The notes beneath the pieces were generated by a model that was given only the letters and a program-made list of their open reading frames with translations, searched no databases and was not told the DNA's origin. A stretch of DNA of 64,000 bases from Anoxybacillus tengchongensis (GTDB lineage: Bacteria > Bacillota > Bacilli > Bacillales > Anoxybacillaceae). The position numbers and the translations under genes are program-made. Numbering within the stretch: position 1 is the first letter of the stretch; each line of letters begins with the position of its first letter. The DNA is taken from positions 62,001-126,000 of the forward strand of contig NZ_JACHES010000003.1 in NCBI RefSeq assembly GCF_014201585.1, given 5' to 3'. Positions 43,706 through 52,804 of the stretch are shown in pieces.

Positions 43706-45211
43706 TTAACCCCCTCTGCTAATGAATCGCTGCCCACTAATAAATGAAGGCACATGCCACTCTTTCAAAACGAATAAAAATAACATATAAAAAAAGAAAT
43801 AAAAGATACCTGTTCCCATACCTACAAACCCTGAAGCTGTATGACTAATCACGATTCTCCATTTTTCTAATAACAGTCCTAAACCAATAGCTATCCCTCC
43901 GCATTTCCATAGGCTAGCCCACGGGACTCGCCATCTCATGTAACGAAAAGAAGCAAAATAAAGAAGACATGCATAAAGCAAAAAACTAAAACTTGTTGCT
44001 AATGCTGCACCATTGGTTCCGAGAGTCGGAATGAGATATACATTTGCAGTAAAATTAACGAAAGCCGCAATAGCGACAAAATAAAACATAACATTTGTTT
44101 TCTGCACAATTTGATAACATAACTGCCCATATAGTGCTAAATTCCAAAAGAAAAAACCGATAATTAGAATTGGAATAGCTGAAGCACCTTGCGAAAATTC
44201 TTTACCTAACAAAATTGTACTCACTTCTGTTCGAAATACAGAAAAATATCCCCCGAACGGCACTACTATCATCACGTATAAACGTGTATACTCCCGAATT
44301 CTACGTTCTATTTCATCCTGACGTACGTGGGTAGCTTCATTCATCGTTAATGATTGAATGGCAAAAAATAACGGATTACAAACAAGGGCAAGCGACTGAA
44401 CTGCAATCGTAAAATTGGCAGAATAAATTCCAACCTCACGTGATGTTCGGAAATATTCCATCATGTATCGATCCGTCAAGTTTAATACTGTTGTACCTAT
44501 ATACCAACCGATCAACGGAAACCCGTAACGAACCCAGCCAAGAACAAAATCAAAAAACAAGCGCCAATCTTTAAAGATCGTGCAAAACGATTCGATAAAC
44601 TTAATATAGTTCATCATCGGAATAGAAAAGATAAGTTGCAATATTGCGGGTACAACAATAAACGCGATTGGGTTTACTGGGGCAACCATAAACCAAACAA
44701 AAATAAGCGGAAGCTTTAAAAATGATTGCCAAACATACAAGTTACGGTATTCCTTTGTTTTTAAATCAATTTGGTAAACAGATCCACATATCGTAAACAC
44801 AATTGCACTAATGATACTCAACACTGCAGACCAATAGTACATCCTGTATGGACCAATCACATGCTTTAAAAAAACATAGCCCCATATAGAAAACAATATG
44901 ACACCGACAATCATAAGCCAAAGCAAGCGGCTTAAATGGCTATCTAACCTCCAAATCAAGCCGTCTCTCTTATATTCAGGGCGAAAGCGATGAACAGATA
45001 GTGAAATCCATTGCGAAAGCAAGGAGGAGATAATAATTGTCGTATTTACAACGAGCGTATAATTTCCATAAATATGTGGAGCAAATAAACGTGTAAACCA
45101 CATCAACATCAACACATTCACCACAGCTGGTACTAAAAAAACAGGAACATATAAGAGTGTATTGTAACGAAGTCGCATAGAAGTTTGATCAAACCGTTCT
45201 AAATTACCCAT
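43706..45211 (-). CDS. Oligosaccharide flippase (Wzx, PST family)
   Basis: A 501-residue protein with about 14 hydrophobic helices, of the polysaccharide transport (MOP) superfamily: NTLLYVPVFLVPAVVNVLML near the N-terminus, and LNLTDRYMMEYFRTSREVGIYS near residue 245, a conserved feature. It moves the undecaprenyl-linked repeat unit outward for the Wzy-type polymerase encoded next. First gene of the six-gene operon. GGTGGAG lies eight bases before the ATG. Confidence 0.9.
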   Translation of the reverse strand: MGNLERFDQTSMRLRYNTLLYVPVFLVPAVVNVLMLMWFTRLFAPHIYGNYTLVVNTTIIISSLLSQWISLSVHRFRPEYKRDGLIWRLDSHLSRLLWLMIVGVILFSIWGYVFLKHVIGPYRMYYWSAVLSIISAIVFTICGSVYQIDLKTKEYRNLYVWQSFLKLPLIFVWFMVAPVNPIAFIVVPAILQLIFSIPMMNYIKFIESFCTIFKDWRLFFDFVLGWVRYGFPLIGWYIGTTVLNLTDRYMMEYFRTSREVGIYSANFTIAVQSLALVCNPLFFAIQSLTMNEATHVRQDEIERRIREYTRLYVMIVVPFGGYFSVFRTEVSTILLGKEFSQGASAIPILIIGFFFWNLALYGQLCYQIVQKTNVMFYFVAIAAFVNFTANVYLIPTLGTNGAALATSFSFLLYACLLYFASFRYMRWRVPWASLWKCGGIAIGLGLLLEKWRIVISHTASGFVGMGTGIFYFFFYMLFLFVLKEWHVPSFISGQRFISRGG

Positions 45212-45267
45212 CTTGTGAACTCCACCATTTATACTATGTTTTATAAAATAATTACATATTTAATAGT

Positions 45268-45296
45268 ATTATATACATAAATATATTTTTTTGAAA
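45268..45296 (-). promoter_or_regulatory. Promoter of the first EPS operon
   Basis: On the minus strand TTTCAA (45291-45296) and TATAAT (45268-45273) are 17 bases apart, about 57 bases before the flippase start, in very AT-rich DNA. Read by eye. Confidence 0.5.
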
Positions 45297-45344
45297 GATG
45301 GTATTATCATACCTAGTTAACCTCTTACTCCCTTTTAAAAAATT

Positions 45345-45368
45345 AAAGATGCCCTTTACGACATCTTT
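45345..45368 (-). terminator. Terminator of the ADP-ribosylglycohydrolase gene
   Basis: AAAGATG and CATCTTT form a 7-bp stem, followed on the minus strand by AATTTTTT. The arm and loop sequence resembles the terminator at 46813. Confidence 0.75.
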
Positions 45369-45385
45369 GAGATCATGCTTTCGCC

Positions 45386-46255
45386 TCATTCATTTCGAAC
45401 ATGCATAAGCTGCGTTGCTAAATTCTCCAACTCCCCTCCACATCTAATCTTTTCTACAAAACGTCTCGGTAGTTGTTCATATCCAGCCTCTAACCCTTTC
45501 AATCCACCTGCAATTGCAGCGACTGTATCGCTATCCTCCCCCATATTCGTTGCAGAAATGACAACATCTTCAAACGATTCACAACGAAGCAACCAGTGAA
45601 GCACCCAACTCATCGTATGTACGACATAGCCATCAGGCAAGCAAGAAGGAGCTTCAGTCAACATCGGTTCATAGCGAGTATGGGCGATTTCTTGAAAAAT
45701 CGCATCTGATAAACTCTCCCCTTGAAGCAAACGAAACGCGATGCGGTTATAAATGAGACAAGCCTCGGTCGCTTTATCATCCGCATGCGTCATACGAGAA
45801 TGCCATATCGTGATTTCTTCCATCTTTTCTTTGTCTGCATATGCAAGCGCAATCGGCAAACAACGCATGAGTGACCCGTTGCCTGCACAACGGCCTTTCA
45901 GTTTCTCGCAAGCTTTTATCGCTGCGTCAAACCAATCACCATTGTATATGGAAAACACGGTACGAATAATCGTTCCGACATCCTTCGGTTTCGTATCATA
46001 CCAGCGCAAAAACTCCTCACCGATGGCGGGAATCGGGTTATCGGGACTTTGAATAATCCCTTTTGCTACGGCGATCGTCATCGCTGTATCATCTGTCACT
46101 TCCCCAGGCAACAAATCAAAATACCCACAGCCCATGATATCTGTCACTTTTCCGTATCGCTCCCGAACCTCCTCTGCACTCATAAACTCTGTCGTCGCCC
46201 CTAGCGCATCGCCAACCGCCACCCCAAACAATCCGCCTTTGATTCGATCGAGCAT
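45386..46255 (-). CDS. ADP-ribosylglycohydrolase (DraG-like)
   Basis: A 289-residue enzyme of the ADP_ribosyl_GH family (PF03747). Metal-binding motifs are all present: GDALG (15-19), VTDDT (53-57), RMTHADDKAT near 150 and GEDSDTVAAIAGGL near 245. It would remove ADP-ribose from proteins, nucleic acids or small molecules using two Mg ions. AGGAGG is seven bases before the chosen ATG (MLDRIKGG). No ADP-ribosyltransferase is encoded in the window, so its substrate is unknown. Confidence 0.92.
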   Translation of the reverse strand: MLDRIKGGLFGVAVGDALGATTEFMSAEEVRERYGKVTDIMGCGYFDLLPGEVTDDTAMTIAVAKGIIQSPDNPIPAIGEEFLRWYDTKPKDVGTIIRTVFSIYNGDWFDAAIKACEKLKGRCAGNGSLMRCLPIALAYADKEKMEEITIWHSRMTHADDKATEACLIYNRIAFRLLQGESLSDAIFQEIAHTRYEPMLTEAPSCLPDGYVVHTMSWVLHWLLRCESFEDVVISATNMGEDSDTVAAIAGGLKGLEAGYEQLPRRFVEKIRCGGELENLATQLMHVRNE

Positions 46256-46383
46256 GCTTTTCCCTCCTAATATTTTCATTTTTTGGAGGGGCAAAGATCA
46301 AATTTCCTCAACTGATAATCATGCCCCTCTCCACTGGCAAATCTGTTCACCAATCCCCTTTGTCCCGAACGCCAATTTGGTAC

Positions 46384-46638
46384 TTAATAATGATTAAAAC
46401 GACGATTCGGATTATGCACAGGATCAGGCACATTTAAATCCGATTGACGATTTCTTAACTGAGCAACATGTTGATAAATAGCATCTTCACTGCGACGAGC
46501 AATTGTGCTAGACTGTTCATGTTTTTTAATGAACTGTGCTATTTCTTTATCACTTTTTTCTGGAAAACGATCGAGGTAGTAATAAATGCACAAATTTTCT
46601 TCTCTTGTCCAATGAGGTGCCTTCACTTTTTTCACCAT
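46384..46638 (-). CDS. Small Myb/SANT-like protein
   Basis: An 84-residue basic protein. The segment APHWTREENLCIYYYLDRFP...EIAQFIKKHEQSS...RSEDAIYQHVAQL has the spacing of a Myb/SANT-type three-helix fold (Trp, Glu-Glu, then R-S-x-x-A-I-x-x-x-V). It could bind DNA. It lies upstream of the ADP-ribosylglycohydrolase gene on the same strand, 128 bases away, with a GGGGC/GCCCC inverted repeat between. Function unknown. Confidence 0.6.
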   Translation of the reverse strand: MVKKVKAPHWTREENLCIYYYLDRFPEKSDKEIAQFIKKHEQSSTIARRSEDAIYQHVAQLRNRQSDLNVPDPVHNPNRRFNHY

Positions 46639-46812
46639 CCTATCTTCAAAATTTTTTTATCATTTAGATAACTCTTCTCCCTATTCCTTCTGGATAAATT
46701 ACTTTTTAATATGATACTTATTTGTATGATTTTACTATTTATAAAAAATAATTAATATTCAGTTTATTTTATTTAAAAAATATATGCCTCTAAATAAAGA
46801 TATATTTCAAAC

Positions 46813-46842
46813 AAAAGATGCCCTTTGTATAGGACATCTTTT
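46813..46842 (-). terminator. Terminator of the mannose PTS operon
   Basis: AAAAGATG and CATCTTTT pair (8 bp) around a 14-base loop that contains CCCTTT; on the minus strand it is followed by TTTG. It lies 15 bases after the ROK kinase stop. The roughly 170 bases between here and the small Myb-like gene are AT-rich with no gene seen. Confidence 0.75.
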
Positions 46843-46856
46843 GAATAGCTTGTTAT

Positions 46857-47732
46857 TTATCCCCTCAACGCCTGTTTCGCAAGTGCTAAAGCTCCACATA
46901 TGCCCGCGTTATCCCCTAAGCCAGGTCGTGTGATGTAATCATCAATATGTTTTAAAATCACCTCGTGTTGTACATATCCGTTTAAATGATTTAAGACATG
47001 GTGGTGAATAAGAGGTAACAATGTTGATTGTTTGGCTACCCCGCCTCCAATAATCACTTGTTCAGGAGATAAAATTAAAATGTACTGCGCGATCGCTTGC
47101 CCTAAATAAAAAGCTTCTAGCTCCCACACTTCATTTTGTTCAGAAAGGTCAGCGCCTCGTTTCCCCCATCTTTTTTCGATCGAAGGACCAGAAGCTAGCC
47201 CCTCTAAACAGTCACCGTGAAACGGACAGCTACCAGCAAACGTGTCGTCTGGATGGCGCCGAACAAGAATATGCCCCATCTCCGGATGCAGTAATCCATG
47301 AACGAGACGTCCCTCGACGATAGCGCCGACACCAATACCTGTACCCACCGTCATATAAATACAACTATTTTTCCCTTTTGCTCTTCCCCAAAATAATTCT
47401 CCTAACGTTGCTGCATTTACATCCGTATCAAATCCGATAGGGACGTGAAAATATTTTTGAATCGTGCCAACAAAGTTAAAATTAGACCAATGTGGTTTGG
47501 GTGTATTTGTAATGTAGCCATAAGTTGGGCTTTTTTTATTCAAATCGACCGGACCAAACGTTCCAATTCCAATCGCCTCTAAATGATAACTTTGAAAAAA
47601 GTCAACGACTCGTTGCATTGTTTCTTCTGGTACAGTATTTGGAAACTGAACACGTTCATAAATGTTCCCTTCTTCGTCACCAACCGCACAAACAAATTTC
47701 GTACCCCCTGCTTCAATTGCTCCTAAATACAT
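46857..47732 (-). CDS. gmuE: ROK-family fructokinase (GmuE-like)
   Basis: A 291-residue ROK kinase: ATP-binding IEAGGTKFVCAVG (5-17), GIGTFGPVD near 60, VGTGIGVGAIVEGRLVHG near 130 and the zinc motif CPFHGDCLEGLASG near 175. It phosphorylates fructose, or a related hexose, to the 6-phosphate. I chose ATG at 47732 with AGGTGAAAAGG upstream; this agrees with the family start, while GTG at 47744 is also open and overlaps the manA stop. Last gene of the PTS operon. Confidence 0.88.
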   Translation of the reverse strand: MYLGAIEAGGTKFVCAVGDEEGNIYERVQFPNTVPEETMQRVVDFFQSYHLEAIGIGTFGPVDLNKKSPTYGYITNTPKPHWSNFNFVGTIQKYFHVPIGFDTDVNAATLGELFWGRAKGKNSCIYMTVGTGIGVGAIVEGRLVHGLLHPEMGHILVRRHPDDTFAGSCPFHGDCLEGLASGPSIEKRWGKRGADLSEQNEVWELEAFYLGQAIAQYILILSPEQVIIGGGVAKQSTLLPLIHHHVLNHLNGYVQHEVILKHIDDYITRPGLGDNAGICGALALAKQALRG

Positions 47733-47740
47733 TTTCCTTT

Positions 47741-48742
47741 TCACCTGACTTTCGTTGTCATATGAATTGAAAAAACATTATTTTCCCGTGGTGGTGAAGA
47801 AACGATACATTGCAATTGTCCTTGTATAGTAAAACAATCAAACGAGTAAGGGATAAGAAAATGGTCTCCTTTTTTTAACGGATATGTCTCTTGTGCCGTA
47901 CAAAGATCCCCCTTTCCTTCAAGGACGCTGACTAATAAAAAACGATCCGTTTGTTCTACAACCCATTCGTGTTCAATATCCCATTTTTGTACAGTAAAAT
48001 ACTCGTTTTGAACAAATGTTGTAATCTTCGCTCCTGTTGTTTGTATCACACGTGGTTCATAGTATACATCGACATGTGGAACAGTAACAACATCGAGCGC
48101 TTTATCCAAATGTAATTCCCGTTTATTCCCTTCCTCATCGACACGATCGTAGTCATACATGCGATACGTTGTGTCTGAGCTTTGTTGAGTTTCAAGAACA
48201 AGCGTTCCTTCACAAAGCGCATGTACCGTGCCACTCGGGACATAAAAAAAATCTCCAGGACGAATCGGTATTTTTCGAAGCAGCTCGTGCCACTGACCTT
48301 CTTCCATCATTTGTCGTAATTCTTCTTTTGTTTTTGCGTGATGTCCATATATCAACTCTGCTCCTTCTTTACAATCAATAATGTACCAGCACTCTGTTTT
48401 TCCTAATTCCCCATGTTCATATGTACGAGCATATTCATCACTTGGATGCACTTGCACCGATAAATCGGCATTTGCATCTAAAATTTTCGTTAACAGTGGA
48501 AAACGGTCCGCTGGAAAATGACCAAATAGTTCTGGATGATCGTTCCATAACTCACCTAACATCTTTCCTTGAAACGGTCCGTTAATGACTGTCGTCTGTC
48601 CGTTTGGGTGTGCAGAGATCGCCCAACATTCTCCGGTCCGTTCCGAAGGGATGTCGTAACCAAACTGCTCTCTGAGGCGATTCCCACCCCAAATACGCTC
48701 TTGAAATACTGGTGCGAAAAAAAGTGGCGTGTTGTTCATCAT
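47741..48742 (-). CDS. manA: Mannose-6-phosphate isomerase, class I
   Basis: A 333-residue cupin-fold zinc enzyme converting mannose-6-P to fructose-6-P. Zinc-binding motifs: VQVHPSDEYA near 95, GKTECWYII near 112, and FYVPSGTVHALCEG near 165. In this window its reverse reaction can also feed the GDP-mannose gene manC. GAGGAGG is followed by two ATG codons (48740-48742 and 48737-48739). It lies between the PTS IIA gene and the ROK kinase gene. Confidence 0.94.
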   Translation of the reverse strand: MMNNTPLFFAPVFQERIWGGNRLREQFGYDIPSERTGECWAISAHPNGQTTVINGPFQGKMLGELWNDHPELFGHFPADRFPLLTKILDANADLSVQVHPSDEYARTYEHGELGKTECWYIIDCKEGAELIYGHHAKTKEELRQMMEEGQWHELLRKIPIRPGDFFYVPSGTVHALCEGTLVLETQQSSDTTYRMYDYDRVDEEGNKRELHLDKALDVVTVPHVDVYYEPRVIQTTGAKITTFVQNEYFTVQKWDIEHEWVVEQTDRFLLVSVLEGKGDLCTAQETYPLKKGDHFLIPYSFDCFTIQGQLQCIVSSPPRENNVFSIHMTTKVR

Positions 48743-48759
48743 CGATTCCTCCTCACACA

Positions 48760-49218
48760 TTAAGCTTGAAACGTATCAAATAATTGTAAAACATCTTCCT
48801 CTTTTCGTATAGTTAATAGCTGTTCTCTAAACGAATCATCCACTAGTTTCCTCGCTAACAACTGCAAAATTTTTAAGTGCTCATTTCCTGCATATTGTTC
48901 AGGCACAGCAATCATAAAAATAAGCTTCACTTTTTCGCCATCTAAGCTATCCCAATCTACTCCCTCTTGCTTCACGCCAAATGCTAAACAAGGATGCTTA
49001 ACTGCACCGCTTTTTCCATGAGGAATCGCAATCCCAAAACCAATTCCGGTACTTCCTCCTCTTTCACGATCATATAACGCTTGTTTATATTTTTCTCGAT
49101 CATTTAATCCCCCTGCTTCATCAATTAGCCTAATCATTTCTTCCATAATTTCATCTTTTGTTGTTCCTTCTAAATGTAACTTTACTAATTGTTTTGTCAT
49201 CAATTGTGTAATTGTCAT
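48760..49218 (-). CDS. PTS fructose/mannose-type IIA protein
   Basis: A 152-residue PTS_EIIA_2 domain (PF00359). The phosphorylated His is in GFGIAIPHGKSGAV near residue 69. It passes phosphate from HPr to the IIB domain of the IIBC protein encoded upstream in the operon. In Bacillus subtilis ManP the IIA domain is fused; here it stands alone. AAAGGAG lies nine bases before the chosen ATG. Confidence 0.92.
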   Translation of the reverse strand: MTITQLMTKQLVKLHLEGTTKDEIMEEMIRLIDEAGGLNDREKYKQALYDRERGGSTGIGFGIAIPHGKSGAVKHPCLAFGVKQEGVDWDSLDGEKVKLIFMIAVPEQYAGNEHLKILQLLARKLVDDSFREQLLTIRKEEDVLQLFDTFQA

Positions 49219-49232
49219 CGTTTTCGACTCCT

Positions 49233-51182
49233 TTATAAACATTGATAAAATTGATTTACTGTCCTCGCTTGTTTCAATTGTTTTATCGTTTCTTCGTCTT
49301 CTGATAAATCGACTAACTCTTGGAATAATTTTTGAATCCGCTCTTTTTCTTGCATTCCATTAGCAATCATAAAAACGAGCCGCACTCGATCTCCGTCCCA
49401 ATCAACCGGTGCATGCAATCTCCCAACCGCAATGACCGATTTACGAATAAACTGTACTTCTCCATGCGGAATGGCCATTTCGTTACCAATATACGTAGAA
49501 GATATGCTTTCTCGATCATTGGCACTTTGTTTATAACCTTCATATACGTATCCATGTGCATGCAGTTGTTCTGCTAAATAACCAATGACATGCTCGCGAT
49601 TTGTAAATGGAAGATCAAGAAAAATAAGTTGTTCATCCAATAATGATTTAATCGCTTTGTACAATTTTCTTTCCGCTTGTTGTTTTCGCCAATGAAACAA
49701 CCGATCTTTAATCATTTCTAATTCATGTTCACGAAGTAATGGACTTACTGTAATCGTTGGTACAATCGCATGAGTCGACAATGGTACTGTACTAATCAAA
49801 AGATCTGGCTTTTTTTCTTCAATCACTTCATGCAACTTAGAAATGGAAGCAATGCCAACCACATCAACTTCAGGAAAAGCTGTCGCAAATTTCGCTTCAA
49901 CAAAGCGCGATGTTCCAGAGCCAGTCGTACAAACAATAAGCACTTTCTTGCGTCCATGTTGCTTATGTTGTATGCGTTCAAACGCTGCCTGAATGTGCAA
50001 AACAATATACGCAATCTCATCTTCTGGAATAGTTAGCTGCAACTCTATTTCCATTTGCTTTATAAAAGAAAGCACCATTTCAAATAAATATGGATACATT
50101 CGTTTAATTTCGCGCAACATCGGATTTGTAATCGACAAACCGTTGCGCAAACGATTCATTGTGGAATGGAGATGAATAGTCAATCCTAATAATAGTTCTT
50201 GGTCATGAATTAATCGATTATCTATATGATTAGAAACGTGCTCTACAAGCAAGCGCGTTACTCGTAATGCTTCCTCATCGACTTTACTAAAAAACTTCTC
50301 TACCCCTTCGTTTAAATGTACGCGATCATAACGAACTCGTGCACCTAACAAATGCAAAGCAATGTACCCTACTTCTGTAGGAGGAATTTTAATGGCTAGC
50401 CACATTTCAATTTTTCGTGCTAGCTGTTCTGCTAACTTGTACTCTTTCTTTTGCTTCAATTCATTCAACTGAGTCGTATTCATTTGAATGCGGTAACCTT
50501 GTTTCATGCGCTTTACCGCAATGGCGATATGAATCGTCAAACTTATTATCGCTTCATCAGTTAACGGAAACGGCAACGCCGTTTCAATCTCCTGAACTTC
50601 CTTTTCAATGAAAGCCACTTCATATGGTTGTAATACATCAGCGACCATCTTCAACTGTTGTTCATTTAACATATAGTGAGCATGATCGACTAATGACTCT
50701 ATTAGCTTCGATAAAGCCACTCGCCAATTTTTCTCTTCCCCTTCGATTTTCAATCCTAAATTCGGCTTACGAACGAGCTTTAAATGAAACGGACGTAGCC
50801 AATGATCAATGTCCTCTAAATCATATTGAATGGTAGACTTGCTCGTATACAACTGATCCGCCAACTGTTGCATCGTAATGGGCTTGTCCGCCATCAACAA
50901 CCTTTTCAACAACTGAAGTTGACGTTCTTCATCATCCCTGGCATGCACAAGGTCACGACGCAACGCCTCTTTCGCTGCGTCATCCCCCTTCAACCGCACC
51001 CCTACACTCGGCTTTCGCTCAATTTTTAATGTCGGATACCGCTCAAGCCATTGATCTAACACCTTTAAATCGTTACGAACAGTTTTCTCTGAACAATGCA
51101 AATCGTCCGCAAGTGAAGTGACAGATACATAATGATTCGCATCTAATAACGCTTTTATCATTTTTTTATGCCGAGCAATCAT
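49233..51182 (-). CDS. manR: PRD-containing transcription activator (ManR/MtlR-type)
   Basis: A 649-residue regulator. Order: N-terminal helix-turn-helix (VSVTSLADDLHCSEKTVRNDL, about 20-40), second one (MQQLADQLYTSKSTIQYDL near 105), two PTS regulation domains (about 180-400, with His residues in LTIHIAIAV and LTIHLHSTM contexts), a IIB-Gat-like domain (VLIVCTTGSGTS near 412) and a C-terminal IIA domain (MAIPHGE near 569). Phosphorylation on these sites tells it whether sugar and HPr~P are present; it would activate the operon. ATG at 51182 has GGTGGTGA upstream; an upstream GTG is less likely. Mannose as inducer is inferred from manA. Confidence 0.9.
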   Translation of the reverse strand: MIARHKKMIKALLDANHYVSVTSLADDLHCSEKTVRNDLKVLDQWLERYPTLKIERKPSVGVRLKGDDAAKEALRRDLVHARDDEERQLQLLKRLLMADKPITMQQLADQLYTSKSTIQYDLEDIDHWLRPFHLKLVRKPNLGLKIEGEEKNWRVALSKLIESLVDHAHYMLNEQQLKMVADVLQPYEVAFIEKEVQEIETALPFPLTDEAIISLTIHIAIAVKRMKQGYRIQMNTTQLNELKQKKEYKLAEQLARKIEMWLAIKIPPTEVGYIALHLLGARVRYDRVHLNEGVEKFFSKVDEEALRVTRLLVEHVSNHIDNRLIHDQELLLGLTIHLHSTMNRLRNGLSITNPMLREIKRMYPYLFEMVLSFIKQMEIELQLTIPEDEIAYIVLHIQAAFERIQHKQHGRKKVLIVCTTGSGTSRFVEAKFATAFPEVDVVGIASISKLHEVIEEKKPDLLISTVPLSTHAIVPTITVSPLLREHELEMIKDRLFHWRKQQAERKLYKAIKSLLDEQLIFLDLPFTNREHVIGYLAEQLHAHGYVYEGYKQSANDRESISSTYIGNEMAIPHGEVQFIRKSVIAVGRLHAPVDWDGDRVRLVFMIANGMQEKERIQKLFQELVDLSEDEETIKQLKQARTVNQFYQCL

Positions 51183-51211
51183 CTCTGTCACCACCGTTAC
51201 TTAAAATTCAT

Positions 51212-51248
51212 AAATAAAAGGAGGAATCCTCATGAAAAAGATTCCACC
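51212..51248 (-). terminator. Hairpin between the PTS transporter and manR genes
   Basis: On the minus strand GGTGGAATC pairs with GATTCCTCC (one mismatch) and is followed by TTTTATTT. It likely reduces transcription of the regulator relative to the transporter, or marks an RNA processing site. Confidence 0.6.
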
Positions 51249-51258
51249 CTTTCCTCTG

Positions 51259-52668
51259 TCACTTTTCTACATCCACTGGCTTTTTCACCGCATTGACAAG
51301 CAATGCTGTCACGATCACCCCAATAACAATTGAAACGAAAAACATCGGCACATTATCTACCGCACGAAACACAGCAACAATTGGCCCTCCGTGCGGCACA
51401 TGATCAGCGACATTACTTAACATCGCAATGACCGCTCCGACCATAGAACCAATCATAATGCTCGGAATAACCCGCAACGGATCTCGAGCCGCAAACGGAA
51501 TTGCTCCTTCTGTAATCCCAACAAGTCCCATGGCAAGCGCCGCTTTTCCTGCCTCGCGTTCTTCGTCTGTATATTTCGTTTTGCCTAATAACGTTGCCAA
51601 GCCTAAACCGAGTGGTGGAATACAAATGGCTACCGCAATGGGCCCCATAATATTCGCATGCCCTTCCGCAATCATCGCAGAGCCGAATAAAAATGCTACT
51701 TTATTTACCGGACCGCCCATATCAAAGGCAATCATCGCGCCTAAAATCATCGCCAAAACAACTTTACTTGCCCCTTGCATACTATTTAACCATGACGTTA
51801 ATCCTTCCATGACTCCCGCAATCGGTTGACCAATAACAAAAATGAATGAAGCCGCTACAAGCAGTGAAGATACAATAGGAATGACTAAAATCGGCATAAT
51901 CGGCTGAATCATTTGTGGAACACGAATTTGCTTAATAGCTTTTACGATATACCCTGCTAAAAATCCTGCAATAATACCGCCAATAAATCCAGCTCCCGCA
52001 TCACTGCCATAAAAACTACCGTTCGCCGCGATGTAACCGCCAACCATCCCTGGCGCAAGCCCCGGCCGATCCGCAATACTAACCGCAATAAAACCTGACA
52101 AAATCGGTACCATAAATGTAAAGCTAGCGACACCCACACTTAAAATACGATTCCAAATCGAACCTTCGGGAATGACTAATCCTTTTGCCGTTGGCTCCCC
52201 ACCAATCGCAAGCGAGAGTGCAATAAGCAATCCGCCGATCACAACAAACGGAATCATATATGAAACACCATTCATCAAATTTCGATATATAGGGTTTTGC
52301 TTTTCATTTCGCTCTTTTTTCGCTTCCGCTACACTCTTCAGCTTCTCTACTCCTTCATATACTGGCACTTCATTTTGCTCAAAGCGCGCAATCAACTCTT
52401 CCGGACGACGAATTCCATCCGTAACCGACACTTCAAGCACCCGTTTCCCTCGAAAGCGACTTTTATCCACTTGCTTATCCGCCGCAATGATGACACCATC
52501 TGCATGTTCGATATCCTCTGGCGTCAATTCATTTTCAACACCAATAGATCCCTGAGTTTCCACCTTCATTTCATGTCCCATCCGTTCAGCTGCTTTCGCT
52601 AGCTTCTCTGCTGCCATGTACGTATGGGCAATTCCATTTGGACAAGACGTAATCGCTACAAATTTCAT
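51259..52668 (-). CDS. manP: PTS fructose/mannose transporter, IIBC
   Basis: A 469-residue protein of the fructose family. The IIB domain comes first (MKFVAITSCPNGIAHTYMAA; phosphorylated Cys 9), then a linker to about residue 120 and the IIC membrane domain with about nine helices (GVSYMIPFVVIGGLLIAL; AFDMGGPVNKVAFLFG; GITEGAIPFAARDPLRV). It imports and phosphorylates a hexose, probably mannose or fructose, given manA and the ROK kinase downstream. IIA is encoded separately. First gene of the operon; a cre-like site lies 17 bases upstream of the start. Confidence 0.9.
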   Translation of the reverse strand: MKFVAITSCPNGIAHTYMAAEKLAKAAERMGHEMKVETQGSIGVENELTPEDIEHADGVIIAADKQVDKSRFRGKRVLEVSVTDGIRRPEELIARFEQNEVPVYEGVEKLKSVAEAKKERNEKQNPIYRNLMNGVSYMIPFVVIGGLLIALSLAIGGEPTAKGLVIPEGSIWNRILSVGVASFTFMVPILSGFIAVSIADRPGLAPGMVGGYIAANGSFYGSDAGAGFIGGIIAGFLAGYIVKAIKQIRVPQMIQPIMPILVIPIVSSLLVAASFIFVIGQPIAGVMEGLTSWLNSMQGASKVVLAMILGAMIAFDMGGPVNKVAFLFGSAMIAEGHANIMGPIAVAICIPPLGLGLATLLGKTKYTDEEREAGKAALAMGLVGITEGAIPFAARDPLRVIPSIMIGSMVGAVIAMLSNVADHVPHGGPIVAVFRAVDNVPMFFVSIVIGVIVTALLVNAVKKPVDVEK

Positions 52669-52684
52669 CCATCTCTCCCCCTTC

Positions 52685-52698
52685 TGTAAGCGCTTTAT
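52685..52698. promoter_or_regulatory. Candidate cre site (CcpA) of the mannose PTS operon
   Basis: TGTAAGCGCTTTAT matches 12 of 14 positions of TGWNANCGNTNWCA and lies between the likely promoter region and the transporter start, where bound CcpA would block transcription. The operon's promoter itself has a candidate -10 TATGAT on the minus strand but no good -35, as expected for an activator-dependent promoter. Confidence 0.55.
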
Positions 52699-52745
52699 TT
52701 GTTACACTGTTATCATAACGGACAATCCGACCAACATTGTCACAA

Positions 52746-52771
52746 ATTTTTACCGTAAATTGTGGTAAAAT
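52746..52771. promoter_or_regulatory. Inverted repeat upstream of the PTS operon, possible ManR site
   Basis: TTTTACC (52748-52754) and GGTAAAA (52764-52770) form an inverted repeat with a 9-base spacer, between the PTS operon and the divergent VOC gene. Its position about 80-100 bases before manP fits an activator site; the + strand half TAAAAT could also be the -10 of the VOC gene. Confidence 0.4.
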
Positions 52772-52804
52772 ACAAATCATTACCGTGCAAGGGGGAGAAG
52801 ACAA

